DNA of 64,000 nucleotides from Calliphora vicina (GCF_958450345.1 NC_088781.1:21357857-21421856); one strand, 5' to 3'. Positions 1 through 10,055 are shown, numbered from the stretch's first letter. Notes: a model not told the origin generated them from the letters alone. Numbers and translations: made by a program.

Positions 1-335
1 AAACTATTGATGCCATATGAAAGCTAAAATATTAAGTTATAACTTCCTAATATAAATGTTAATTTTTCATAAATATAGTTTTATCAAATATGTTAAACAA
101 AAAAAATTTTAAATTTCATAAAGAAAATTATAGAAAAATTATACGAATTATAGAAAATTTATTTGAACTAAAAATTACTTGATGTTCTAACATTCACAAA
201 CTTTTAAGGTTTTGAAATTCTGTTTATAAATAGATAAGTTATGGGCAATTTTCCAACATAACCTCTGAATTAATATTAATCATACGTTTAGTATGACAAC
301 AATTTTTCTTTTCCGTATAACTACAATAAATAAGG
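1..335 (-). repeat. Dispersed copy of the 354-bp satellite family
   Basis: This stretch reads on the minus strand as one diverged monomer of the satellite that forms a tandem array near 17.9-19.6 kb. Shared landmarks, in inverted order, are GATGCCATATGAAAGCTAAA near the left edge, GTTATGGGCAATTTTCC, and ATTAATCATACGTTTAGTAT near 270-295. It is cut by the window start. It has no coding potential. Confidence 0.75.
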
Positions 336-354
336 GCAGATTTTGAAACTGTTG

Positions 355-700
355 ATGGCATATTCAAGAAGTTTTGCTTTACTTCTCTTATTAGAACAAA
401 AGTGCAGCTGAAGGCCTCCGATTACGCAACAAAGCTTACGTTTAATGTGTTTCATTGGTTTTTTATATAGTCCAGGCCGTGAGCCATTCAACTACTATTT
501 TTTTCGATTGATGCAGATCGATCTCTCTGTGATACGCTTCAGTTTGAAACGGAGTATCCGATATTGGCTTGATTCGTTCTTAACGTCAAGAGATGGACAG
601 TTACTTTGGATCCATTATTTTGGAATCCATATGTTGCCAGAAAGATATTTTAAATATTTTCTCCCAGTGTATCACACATTTTTTAGACCTGCTTTTTAAT
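355..700 (+). pseudogene. Internally deleted mariner transposon relic
   Basis: An N-terminal mariner piece (AAGAAGTTTTGCTTTACTTC then AAAGTGCAGCTGAAGG, 367-415) is joined to the C-terminal end of the transposase. The latter translates as IRYWLDSFLTSRDGQLLW followed by GIHMLPERYFKYF (about 556-660), which is the normal end of mariner transposases (WLDSFLASK..QFFW.GIH.LPERW). The central part with the catalytic aspartates is missing, so it is a non-autonomous relic. The same two pieces occur at 6.6, 19.7, 21.1 and 49.4 kb. Confidence 0.8.
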
Positions 701-1575
701 TTAATTTTTTTCCAATTACTATTTGCTTTTTTTAATTATTCCATACCATTAAATGTTAATAAATCAATAACCACAAAAATCAAAACCGCACTAATAAACA
801 AACGAAGTATCTAAAAGGAGAGGAGAACAAAAACCAACAAAAAAAAACAAGCAGAGAAACACAAATAAAAACACCAAGTTAATGATTCATAAAAATTAAA
901 TTGCCATAAAAAAAATAAATTAAACAAATAAATAAATAAAACAACAATGAAAATTAAATAAAAGAAAAAAACACGCTATAATTATGTCTCTATAAATATT
1001 AAATTTATGGCCAATTCAAAACATTACTGACTCCCTGCGATTAAAGAAAATTGATAGTAGTGAGGAGAAAAAAAAAACAATAAACCCCAGCAAAAAACTT
1101 AAGAGTCAATGGTATCATCCCTACAAACAAATCATGATTAAATGACTTGTAAAAACTCAAACTCATACCCAGTACTAAACAATAATGATTTACAATAATG
1201 AAATATAATAATCTAATAGACACAAGTTATTGTTGTAAATTATATTAGAACATGCTAAAATCTAATATTCCAAATTAACTAACTACCACTACCAACATAA
1301 GTAAACCTATATACACGCAATGATTAAATAGACATGCTACTCCTCTACTCATACTGGATTCATAATAATAACAATCATAGTCATCATTATCGTTACCATC
1401 GTCCGTCCTCATCATCATCACTGATTGTTTGATGAAAAGAGGAAAAAATATATGTATTTATATACAAGTAATTGAAAATTGCCAACAAAGTATGTATATT
1501 AAGGTGGCGCTTGTTGTGTACTTAATGGATTTTCAATAATCCCAAGATTTAAAATTGTGATCTGTCCAATACATT
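701..1575. other. AT-rich DNA without a recognisable gene
   Basis: A-rich low-complexity DNA (runs of AAATAAA, AACAAA). Short open frames here are stop-poor only because of composition. At 1341-1440 there is a CATCAT/CGT-rich stretch. I see no RNA gene and no coding sequence. Confidence 0.6.
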
Positions 1576-1579
1576 CATT

Positions 1580-2352
1580 AAGCCTTAGATCGTTGTCTTT
1601 CTTCACGAGAAGGAAAAATTATTGTTTAACGCAAATTTAAGTTATCAAATTTAGAACTAATTAAAAAATTCAACATTTTTTGGTCCAGATAAATGTTTTT
1701 CTAAACTTTTGGTATATTAATTTATAAAGCTAATGATATTGGCTTTTATTATCTGTTTTAAATCTGTTAAAAATTACCAAAGTTATACACAATTGTCCAA
1801 CCTAATCTCTAATTAAATATTAATCATACGTCTAGTATAACAAAAATTATTATTTTTTGAACAACTCTGGCAAATATCATCAGATTTAGAAACTGTTGAT
1901 ACATACTTAATTATTTATATTTAAATTCTCCCAAAAACTAAAATTGTTCTCTGGTCCTATAGAAAGCAACTGTTGGAAATTTAAGCAAATTAGCAATATT
2001 TCCCCATGATTTAAATGTTGTAGAAAATCCAATTAAAAAGTATTTTTATATATCAATTGCCCATAGATGCTTAAACATAAAACTGCTGATATCCAGATTT
2101 AACCATTAAACTTAATATCAAAGAAAATCTTAAAAATTCATGCATAATTGAAATTACAAATTTTATATTTTATTGGGTTTGCTTAGAATTGTTAATGAAG
2201 TTTATTAATTCGGAAAGCTTTATATCGTTTTCTTTTTCGGGTGAACTAAGAATTATAGTTTAAAGCGTATTAAATTTATCGAAGTTCGAATTAATTAAAA
2301 AAATTTTTTGTCCAGATAAATGTTTTCTAAATTTTTGGTATTTCAATTTATA
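1580..2352. repeat. Two diverged direct copies of a ~140-bp repeat around a satellite fragment
   Basis: 1580-1735 and 2215-2352 are direct copies of each other. Both contain GTCCAGATAAATGTTTT, then TTGGTAT, then AATTTATAAA.CTAAT. Between them, 1745-1900 is a minus-strand piece of the 354-bp satellite family (TTGTCCAACCTAATCTC, then AATCATACGTCTAGTATAAC). No coding signal. Confidence 0.55.
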
Positions 2353-2855
2353 AAACTAATATCACGGCACCATATACGGACACCACTACGTGATAAAAGA
2401 CCAAAAAAAAAGACCCATGTCTCCCAGTTTTGCCCAAAGTCATGCACTTTTTTTATGGGCCACTAAAATTTGGGGCCTCGGTGTAATTTTTGCAAAAAAG
2501 TGATAATTTTCTCAGGCTCATATCTTGCAAACAGTTCGGAATTTTTATTTACTCTCTGAGGCAAAGTTGTAGCCCTTGTCATAAAGAACAAAAATCTTCA
2601 TGATCAATCGCAAAAAACTTAGATTTTTTTTTACCTTTTTTCCCCTGTTCAGGTCCATAGGTAGCAAACCGTTCAAAATTCAAGGAAACAATCCACTACA
2701 AAAATGTACTTAAGATCTCAATAAACATTTTTCTAGAACATATGAACTTCCTAGGAATGATTATTAATACCTTTTAGGTATAATTTATGTTAGTAAGAAA
2801 AAACTAAAGGAATTAAGTGATTAGGGCCATAAACTATTAAATTATTATAAACTAG
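2353..2855 (+). mobile_element. Fold-back element family, left arm plus centre
   Basis: This begins near CCATATACGGACACCACTAC, continues through CTCTGAGGCAAAGTTGTAGC, and then enters the family centre (CCCCTGTTCAGGTCCATAGG; TGAACTTCCTAGGAATGATT). The inverted right arm seen in the complete copy at 55.8-56.8 kb is absent, so the copy is truncated at its right side. No open reading frame is shared between copies, which suggests a non-autonomous element. Confidence 0.75.
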
Positions 2856-3715
2856 CTGACCCGACACACGTTGTCCCGTCCAAGCAAAAACATATTTTGA
2901 GTTTTTATATAAGTAATCGAATTTTGGTCTGAAATATGAGTGATCACAGATCTAGCTAGCCCTTTTTCTTGATTAAACGCTTACTGGCCAAGTTATTAGC
3001 GATTTTAGATATTTTGAGTTTTTATATAAAAAATTTTATATAAAAAATATGAGTAATTACAGATCAAGCCCCTTTTCTTGATTAAACGCTTATTGGCCAA
3101 GTTATTAGCGAATTTAGATATTTTGAGTTTTAATATAAAAAATCGATTTTTGTTCAGAAATATGAGTGATCACAGATCGAGCTGCTTTTCTTGATTAAAC
3201 AATTATCGGCCAAGTTATTAGGATTTCAGATACTGTGAGTTTTATGTATAAAAAAACGATTTTTGTTCAGAAATATGAGTGATCACAGATCGAGCTGCTT
3301 TTCTTGATTAAACGATTATTGGCCAAGTTATTAGCGAATTTAGATATTTTGAGTTTTTATATAGAAAATCGATTTTTGTTCAGAAATATGAGTGATCACA
3401 GATCGAGCTGCTTTTCTTGATTAAACAATTATCGGCCAAGTTATTAGGATTTCAGATACTGTGAGTTTTATGTATAAAAAAACGATTTTTGTTCAGAAAT
3501 ATGAGTGATCACAGATCGAGCTGCTTTTCTTGATTAAACGATTATTGGCCAAGTTATTAGCGAATTTAGATATTTTGAGTTTTTATATAAAAATTAGATT
3601 TTTGTTCAGAAATATGAGTGATCACAGATCGAGCTCCTTTTCTTGATTAAACGCCTATTGGCCAAGTTATTAGCAATATTAGTTATTGTGAGTTTTTTTT
3701 ATAAAAAATTGATTT
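2856..3715 (+). repeat. Tandem array of ~115-bp units after a TAGCTGACCCGACACACGTT box
   Basis: About seven units share CAGAAATATGAGTGATCACA, then GATCGAGCTGCTTTTCTTG, ATTAAACGATTATTGGCCAA, and GTTATTAGCGAATTTAGATA. Spacing is about 110-116 bases. Two adjacent pairs look like a two-unit amplification, because the variant GGATTTCAGATACTGTGAG appears at 3222 and again at 3447. The array starts directly after CTAGCTGACCCGACACACG, a type of box I have seen at the edge of dispersed insect repeats, but I cannot name the element. Confidence 0.8.
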
Positions 3716-4370
3716 TTGGCTAACGCAAATAGAAACACTTATCGTTTCTCGGATGGAAATAATGTGTCGTTTGAAAATAAATAGGGGAAACCTAAAACTG
3801 GAATTCATTGTTTCCGCCATTAAAATTTCTTTGACGATTGATTTCAAGTATAATATCGTGGCATTTCGGAGTATAGCAGCGTGCGGGCAAATTTATCATT
3901 CCGGCACATATCAAAAAATCTGGTCAATGTTGTAGATGGTTGTCGATCAACCATTTTCCAGATGCCATGTCACTACCTTTGGTCACATATTTACAGCATT
4001 TGATAAGTGGGCGTATTAGTGAGCATATTATAGGGCGTAAAAAACTTTTGTGGACTATTGCGAGCATTTAAAAATAAATAACCAAATCGGTCCAGGCGTT
4101 CTGCTATTTTAGATATATCGAAAAAAAGTGGGCGTGGTAAATTTTACTTACGAATTTTACTACCAACATTTAAAAACAAATTTGCCAAATAGACGTTTTC
4201 CGATTTTAGATAAATCGAAAAAAGTGGGCGTAAAAGTGGGCGTGGTAAATTTTTCATTCCATAAAAACCTAAGTTGGAAAATAAAATGGTCTAAATCGGT
4301 CCGGCCCTTCTCAACTGATGCAATTACCAACGAACGACAATTGATTTTTATTTATATAAATTAAAGCATA
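3716..4370. other. Dispersed repeat debris with GTGGGCGTGG boxes
   Basis: This follows the 115-bp array. AAAGTGGGCGTGGTAAATTT at 4125-4145 is repeated at 4215-4255 (GTGGGCGTAAAAGTGGGCGT), together with the shared phrase GATTTTAGATA.ATCGAAAAA. The open frames at 3753-3935 and 4128-4364 show no recognised domain and I do not call them genes. Confidence 0.5.
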
Positions 4371-5254
4371 CTTTTAGGTGGCTTTATCTAAAACCGCTGC
4401 TTCACATAAGTCCCCACATTAATATAATACGTGCAATCTTAAACTTTACATTGGTAGTTGTTAGAATTGAAAACAATTCCTTTAATTTTTGAAATTACGT
4501 TTTAAAAATATGTTAAATTTGCGATATTAATGAAATTTTTTTTATTTTTGGTATCAAATTTTAATGGGATGTAGAAATACGCAAATTTTTATATATTTGT
4601 ACTTAAACATCTAAGACTAAATACAAAAGCAAATTCTGATTAGATTACCTTTGAAAAACTGTGGTTTCTTTTAAATAAAGTGGATATTTGATTGAAAATA
4701 AAAGCAGTTTAGTACTTTGAAATTGTAACTATTTTTATGTGTTTTTATATAGAATATTTCTACTTTGCCCAAAAACATAAAACTTTGAATAAAATGCACT
4801 ATCCTTAAACGTTATCTGATTTTGATAAAAATTTTCAGATTTAGGGAGCATCGAAAAATATCATAATAAGGCCGTCCCTAATGTGTATACTTTATAGAGA
4901 ATATATCTAATATTGTAGGAGACAACAACTTAATGACTGTGCCAATAATTAGCTAATGACAGTTTAAAAGCATTTCTCTGTCTGCCGATGTGTCATTCAG
5001 TCTATTATGCTGGTCGTTTGTTTCATCATCAAAATTGGCGGTATAATCTATTTGTATTTAGTTTTCTTTTTTTTTTTTTTTGATTTAGAAAAGTGGGTGC
5101 AATGAAAATTAATTAATGAATAATTGATTTTTTTAAATGAAATTTTTGATCTTTTTCAAAAAAAAAAAAAATACTATTGAAGAAAACGAAATTTAGAACT
5201 AAAGCTACACAGAAAAAACTATTTCTTAAACCGTTTCAATTGAAATATATGTAT
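4371..5254. other. AT-rich DNA without a recognisable gene
   Basis: Only simple A/T runs (for example T-runs near 5065 and A-runs near 5160) and no family that I could match elsewhere in the window. Confidence 0.5.
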
Positions 5255-5744
5255 GTAGTGTAAGTACACAGAAAAAATTATATTTCAATTCAAACATTTA
5301 TCACATATTGAACTGGTTTCAATTATTTCATAATTGAATCAAGTATTCATGTGCTTAAAAACTAAATTTTCTGATATTTTCTATTGAATTTCATAATTTT
5401 GACAATTGAATATACAATTTTCGTTATTTATTGAAATTTAAATACAAAAATCATTGAATAGATAATTTTCGTAATTGAAAACACAAAAAATAACAAAAAT
5501 GTGTTTTCAATTACGAAAATTATCTATTCAATAATATTTGTATTTAAAGTTTAATCAATAACGAAAATTGTATATTCAATTGTCAAAATTATCAAATTCA
5601 AAACTCTAAATTCAATAGAAAATATCAGAAAATTTTGTTTTTGAGCACATGAATACTTGATTCAATTATGAAATAATTGAAACCAGTTCAATATGTGATA
5701 AATGTTTGAATTGAAATATAATTTTTTCTTTGTACTTACACTAC
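5255..5744. repeat. 490-bp near-perfect palindrome (fold-back element)
   Basis: The left arm starts GTAGTGTAAGTACACAGAAA (5255) and the right arm ends in TTTCTTTGTACTTACACTAC (5744), its inverse with one mismatch. The arms are roughly 230 bases, with a turn of about 16 bases near 5485-5500 between GAAAACAC and GTGTTTTC. A transcript in either direction could form a very long hairpin. Coding potential is nil. The ends resemble those of the second palindrome at 42.2 kb (TACAC, then AGA, then an A-run). Confidence 0.9.
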
Positions 5745-5887
5745 CACTAAGGAAATATTGAAACAAACTACGATTTATACATGTAAATCGTTAAACGAAA
5801 ATTCTACTTTTGAGCTGAATTTTTAAGATCATATTCGTTCTTTTAATTAATTATCCATTTAGATCCGTAATTTGTCTTTCTCTCTAA

Positions 5888-6013
5888 TCCCCATTAACAC
5901 GAAGTCTGGTTATGTGTTAACTAATAGTTATACTGACAGTTTTTATACAAAAATAATTTTAACCGACAGATTAACTGCTTGTTAACGCTTAACCAGGCTT
6001 CGTGTCAATGCGG
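5888..6013. mobile_element. 126-bp MITE with ~33-bp inverted ends
   Basis: The left end CCCATTAACACGAAGTCTGG and the right end CCAGGCTTCGTGTCAATGCGG (inverse) match with a few substitutions, and the match continues to GTTAAC on both sides. TAA stands immediately before (5885-5887) and after (6014-6016), as expected for a 3-bp TWA target duplication of the PIF/Harbinger type. The superfamily is inferred from the duplication only. Confidence 0.7.
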
Positions 6014-6016
6014 TAA

Positions 6017-6555
6017 CAAGCATTCGCTCTGTAGTTTATGTAATTTAAATGACATAATTTATTCTGGCAAATTAACAGTCAAAAAGTAACTGTGGATGTA
6101 CCCTCGTAAATTATATACAAAATTAATAAAAATATAACTAAGCATGATGATAAACATTTAGACACGCACACGATAAAGATATAATAACAACAGTAACAAC
6201 AAATATAATAAAATATATTGTTATATAAAACCAACAAAGAAATCCATTTATATGGTTCAATTCCGAGAATGACTTAAAAACATTAATTTGCTACCAAAAG
6301 AGAATTTCGTTGTAAACACGATATTTGTTTTAACCAGCAAAATTAAACAAAAATGTTACAGAAAAAAAAAATGAGAAAAATAAAGCAAAAGTCATAAATA
6401 TTAATTGTAGAGTCATAGAGTTCATATAATAGTACAATAAATTGGCATTGCTACAATGACAATTAACGGAAATGCGAAAATTTCCAAGAATTAAATCGTT
6501 GTGAAATCGAAAATGTAAGCAGAAATGTAACACTAGTGAAAAGATTTTATATTAG
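6017..6555. other. AT-rich DNA without a recognisable gene
   Basis: No conserved frame. The minus-strand frame at 6330-6533 is Phe/Leu-rich translation of low-complexity DNA and is not supported as a gene. Confidence 0.5.
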
Positions 6556-7560
6556 CATGGCAATTTTTGGACTTTCCACTCTCTAAAGATCTATCCGATA
6601 TTGCACTGTGGTTCCAAATCAAAATCTAGGTGGACAAAATTATGAAAATCGGTATCTTCAGAATTTGGAAAAACTAAATTTTTTCGGAAGCTGACAATCT
6701 GCTCTCCTCCAATATAAATGGGTTTTTCAATTGGACATTTCGTTTTCTCGATTGAAGCGCCAGAAGTTCAACAAATTTTGAATCATATTTTCGTTACTTT
6801 TATTAATATTTTACTGCTTTACTAAATTAGATATATCTCAATTGTTTTACCATATAGAAATTCATACTTCAAAACATAGATAAACATTGATATAGGCTTT
6901 TATTAAGTGTATATCTTATATTTATGGGCCTCTCCATTTTCCTGTTATAGTCCTTTCAACATGGGTCTCAAATATACTGATATTTTTTTTTCTAAGAATA
7001 TTATATTGCTTGCCAAAAAAAAAGACCGTCGAAGCCCGTCCAATGACTATATACATCATTTAAAGCAACTTCTGGGGAATGTCTTTGTAAAAAAATTGTA
7101 GCCGCCAGCACCCGCCGAAATACTTTTTTTAAAATTTTTACGGAATGGAGTTTTTAGAAATATTTCTTTATTTATTATTGATTTTTATACATCTAGACCC
7201 TACTCTAACTTGAAATATAGTAAATACAGATCTTTTTAAAAATTTAGTTTCAGAAACACATGAAAACGTATTTATTTTAATTTTTTATTAACGATTTTTA
7301 TATGTATATCTAGACCTTACTGTAACTTAAAAAAAAGTTTATATTGATCTTTTAAACATTTTTTTTTGGAATCGGAGATACCAATTCTATATAAAAAGAG
7401 CGCCAAATAATTTTGTCCACCTGGATTATGATTTGGAACCACAGTGTATTGGCTTGATTCGTTCATGGCCTCATAAGATGAGCAGTTCTTTTGGCTCGTA
7501 ATCCATTTGTTTCCAGAAAGTTGTGAAAAAGATCATAGCAAGCAATTACCAATACTTTGA
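6556..7560 (+). pseudogene. Mariner 3' relic split by another element
   Basis: The mariner reading resumes across the insertion. ATCCGATATTG ends at 6603 and TATTGGCTTGATTCGTTCAT starts at 7447, giving IRYWLDSFMAS, a stop, then DEQFFWLVIHLFPESCEK. Uninterrupted versions of this segment lie at about 556-660 and inverted at 49.4 kb, so the pre-insertion site is known. The in-frame stop marks it as dead. Confidence 0.8.
6604..7446. mobile_element. 843-bp element with CACTGTGG ends and a 5-bp target duplication
   Basis: The left end CACTGTGGTTCCAAATCA (6604) and the inverted right end CCACAGTG (7439-7446) belong to a ~40-bp terminal inverted repeat with two mismatches (continuing AATC.AGGTGGACAAAATTAT). 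TATTG flanks both sides (6599-6603, 7447-7451), and sister mariner copies show the empty site CCGATATTGGCTTG with one TATTG. A 5-bp duplication and CAC..TG ends fit Transib/RAG-like transposons; family assignment is inference. There is no transposase frame inside, so it is non-autonomous. Confidence 0.85.
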
Positions 7561-8325
7561 ATAAATTTATATTCTACAAATGTTTCAAAATAAAAACTAA
7601 ACATTTGAAAAAATCACGCATTTTAAAGTCATACGCCCAATAATATTTTCTTCATTAACCCATGATAGCCAAAACCCAATATTAGTAGCTTTAAAATTTT
7701 CCCAAAAAAAAAGTAAAAGTATTTACAAATTTAAATTTATTTCATCTTGAATTAAATTATGACTAATTAAAGAACCTCAACATAAAATACTGCTACTTCA
7801 AATTTAAAATTTTGAACAAATTTTATTTTGTTGATTTTTTCATTAGAGCTTTTATAAACCACGTAGACATGCAGTCTGTTCTGTTCTTATCCGTTTTTTT
7901 ATTTTGTTTTTGTCGAATAAAATTAAATATTTAAAATCCTTTAATAAATTAGCACTGCAGAGCATGAATAAGCAAAGCACCATGAATACGAAATGAATTG
8001 GAGATTATAATTATTTTGCAGACAGTTGCTGAAGTTGTAAAAATATAATAAAATAAAACTTTCTGATGTATAAAAAAAACTCACCATAACTATAAATAGT
8101 TAGAGTTTTAACATTTAATTATTATATGTATGAATACATACATATTTTTAATTACATGACTTCACACTAAAGTTAAGAATAATTTATATGTTAAAGGCAT
8201 AGACGTGAAGGTTATTAACAAAGAGTAAAAGGTTTAAAAATTGAATAAATTATTTTAATAAAAATAATCAGTATTTACTTGCAATTGAGAAAATTAACAG
8301 TTTACTATATAATAAACTATAAAAT
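7561..8325. other. AT-rich DNA without a recognisable gene
   Basis: No repeat family or coding signal was matched. The sequence is dominated by A/T words and short runs. Confidence 0.45.
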
Positions 8326-8570
8326 ATATATGCTGGATCGTTAAAGATAGCAAAGCTGGTATAGCCATGTCAATTTGTTCATCTATATGTTGAAACCAAC
8401 TTTTCGTAGTCCCCAAATAACTTACATAAATGATTGATACATCAATATATCCGCAATATTCCCACTTAGGTTGCTATTTCAATACTGGAAAATCGGTTCG
8501 CAATTGGCTGAGATATTAGCAAAAAATTAGGACGAATATTTACCTATTTCTGATTTATATAATAAGTCAG
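8326..8570 (+). repeat. Fragment of dispersed fly repeat B
   Basis: This shares GCTGGATCGTTAAAGATAGC, TATAGCCATGTCAA, TTTTCGTAGTCCCCAAATAA and GGCTGAGATAT with the fragments at 38.15, 41.98 and 47.86 kb. It is one of the common interspersed repeats of calyptrate flies (family knowledge from memory). Both ends are missing. Confidence 0.65.
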
Positions 8571-8609
8571 CAATCAGAAAATATGGATATTTAATGGAAG
8601 ACCTTTCCA

Positions 8610-8692
8610 ACTACGCACGGTTCATACGTTTCAAAAATTATAACTTTTGAACCAAATTAGATAATCAAATTTAAAAGGCATATGATAGATAA
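8610..8692 (-). repeat. Fragment of the CACAGTGGCGCC family
   Basis: ATTATAACTTTTGAACCAAA, then TTAGATAATCAAATTTAAAAG and GGCATATGATAGATAA match the end-proximal part of the element at 13339-14312 and the copy at 42.93 kb. The fragment stops where the first 74-bp direct repeat of the U6/LINE chimera begins. Confidence 0.6.
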
Positions 8693-8695
8693 CAC

Positions 8696-8769
8696 TATAT
8701 CGAGTGAAAATATTCAAAATCCTCTATCTTGAAAAACACAAATTTTCAGGAGAGGCAAAAAAGTGTTTT
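8696..8769 (+). repeat. Left 74-bp direct repeat flanking the LINE/U6 chimera
   Basis: This is 74 bases (TATATCGAG at the start, AAAAAAGTGTTTT at the end) repeated at 9217-9290 with six substitutions and no gaps. It may be an unusually long target-site duplication of the chimeric insertion, or an older duplication. Confidence 0.85.
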
Positions 8770-9131
8770 AAAAACTCGAGATTGAGTTTAGGTTGCAAAC
8801 TTTTGCTGTACAGCTCAATAATAAGACCCATATGGTGCTATGGAATTCAATTATGGGGCACGGCCTCAGCTTCTAATATTGAAAAAATTCAAAGATTCCA
8901 AAATAAAATATTACGAATGATAACAGCAGCGCCTTGGTATGTGAGAAATATTAACATTCATAAGGACCTAGGTGTCTTCCTGGTGAAAAATGAAATAAAA
9001 AAACAAGCGGAGTTATATTTGAAAAAGTTACGAGTTCACCCTTACCCACTTGCACAAACATTAATGAGAAGTAATGGCTACATCCGACTAAGAAGAAGGA
9101 ATCCAACAGACCTGCGCTCAGAAGTCTCAGA
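8770..9131 (+). pseudogene. Jockey-type LINE reverse-transcriptase C-terminal fragment
   Basis: The frame reads NSRLSLGCKLLLYSSIIRP, WCYGIQLWGTASASNIEK, QRFQNKILRMITAAPWYV, NIHKDLGV and, after about 45 residues, RRRNPTDLR. This is the thumb and tail region of jockey-clade non-LTR reverse transcriptases, which usually end in an R..P.DL motif. The polymerase core (YADD box), endonuclease and gag are absent, so it is heavily 5'-truncated. The open frame at 8704-9369 is a chimera: residues before about 23 come from the left direct repeat, and residues after about 143 are translated from an inverted U6 pseudogene and the right repeat. Confidence 0.85.
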
Positions 9132-9181
9132 AAAAATGTGGAACGCTTCACGATTTTGCGTGTCATTCTTGCGCAGGGGCC

Positions 9182-9219
<38 letters not shown>
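9132..9219 (-). pseudogene. U6: U6 snRNA pseudogene, 5'-truncated
   Basis: On the minus strand the sequence follows U6 snRNA from ATATACTAAAATTGGAACG through AGAGAAGATTAGCATGG and CCCCTGCGCAAGAATGACA to GTGAAGCGTTCCACATTTTTT. I note one substitution (GAATGAC for the usual GGATGAC), and about 20 bases of the 5' stem are missing, so it cannot be a normal U6 gene. The 3' oligo-U end abuts the LINE fragment, and the truncated 5' end runs into the right direct repeat. This orientation is opposite to the LINE frame. It is probably a retrocopy made by reverse-transcriptase template switching. Confidence 0.92.
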
Positions 9220-9290
9220 ATCGAGGGACTATATTCAAAATCCTCTATCTTGAAAAATACAACTTTTCAGGAGAGACAAAAAAGTGTTTT
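9217..9290 (+). repeat. Right 74-bp direct repeat flanking the LINE/U6 chimera
   Basis: This is the partner of 8696-8769. Its first bases TAT overlap the end of the U6 match, consistent with microhomology at the junction. An inverted copy of its start, ATATCGAGGGACTATATT, lies at 10561-10578, which hints that this sequence itself belongs to an older element. Confidence 0.85.
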
Positions 9291-9602
9291 TTTTCGCGTA
9301 TTACTTGAGTTATTAAAATTCGGTATTCTACAATATTTTTTAAAAGCAACTACGGAATCTCGCATGTAATTGGTTTTTAAAATTTTGCATTATTGTGGAC
9401 TTTATGATAGATAGAGGGTTTTGCTTTTCAAAAATATTCAATGTGTATGTATGAATATGATCAGAGAGAGGGTTTTGCATTTTAATAAAAATAAATTATT
9501 TTGATTTCATTTATGCCACCTGTCATTTTTTAACGTAATTTATTTAAGATAACGGCTAATTTAATATTAGTGGTTAGCTTGTGGAACGTTTTATGCTAAT
9601 AA
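9291..9602. other. Short AT-rich spacer
   Basis: GAGGGTTTTGC occurs twice (9415 and 9468). No gene was seen. Confidence 0.4.
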
Positions 9603-9863
9603 TTACAAAAAGTTATAGAAAATAGTTTTTTGGAAGTTCGACTGGTGTAAATTATCATAAAAATAATGGTATGCCGGTGGTATTACGCTCTTCAAATCTT
9701 GCAAATTCTTCCACTTATTTGGCTGACATAATGGTGGACAAGAATATAGAGGTTTTGATTTAATATGTCCTGTATAAGGTTGAATACGAACAGGCAGATC
9801 AATGTGATCTGTATCAAAATTTAATTTATATTTTATGGTATCATCTGGAGCATATAAAATATC
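9603..9863 (-). pseudogene. Unidentified coding relic, C-terminal piece
   Basis: An open stretch of 86 codons runs between a stop at 9864-9866 and its own stop at 9603-9605, with no internal ATG near the start. The composition is protein-like rather than low-complexity: Pro, Asp, Cys and Tyr are well mixed, with features such as YAPDD, LPVRIQPYTG and YSCPPLCQP. I do not recognise the family. It aligns in order with a second piece upstream on the same strand (9905-10055), separated by stops and frame changes. It could derive from a large mobile element or an old viral integration, but nothing here proves either. Confidence 0.5.
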
Positions 9864-9904
9864 TTAAATTACACACAGTAGGATCGTTCGTTACTCGTCC
9901 TGGT

Positions 9905-10055
9905 CTAATGGAATAAAAAAACAAGTTTTTCATCATTGTAATTATTAAAGAAATCATAATTTAAATATTCAGCATCAAACGCCTTTTTTACGATCTCATT
10001 GTGAATTTGAACAGTCTTCCTGACTTCTCTAGTAATTCTAACTTAATCGGTTGGC
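9905..10055 (-). pseudogene. Unidentified coding relic, upstream piece
   Basis: The minus-strand frame is open for about 45 codons and ends at a TAG at 9905-9907. Its content is charged and aromatic (EVRKTVQIHNEIVKKAF; YDFFNNY). Amino-acid use resembles the downstream relic at 9603-9863 and differs from the Phe/Lys noise of neighbouring frames. No domain was recognised. Confidence 0.4.

Noticed and set aside
2856..3715. CRISPR-like array
   Set aside because: Units are ~115 bp with no unique spacers, and the context is an animal genome.
9132..9219. A functional U6 gene
   Set aside because: The 5' stem is missing, no upstream TATA/PSE can be recognised on the minus strand, and the copy is fused to a LINE fragment.
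8704..9369. A single 221-residue host protein
   Set aside because: The frame runs by chance through a direct repeat, a LINE fragment, an inverted U6 copy and the second repeat.
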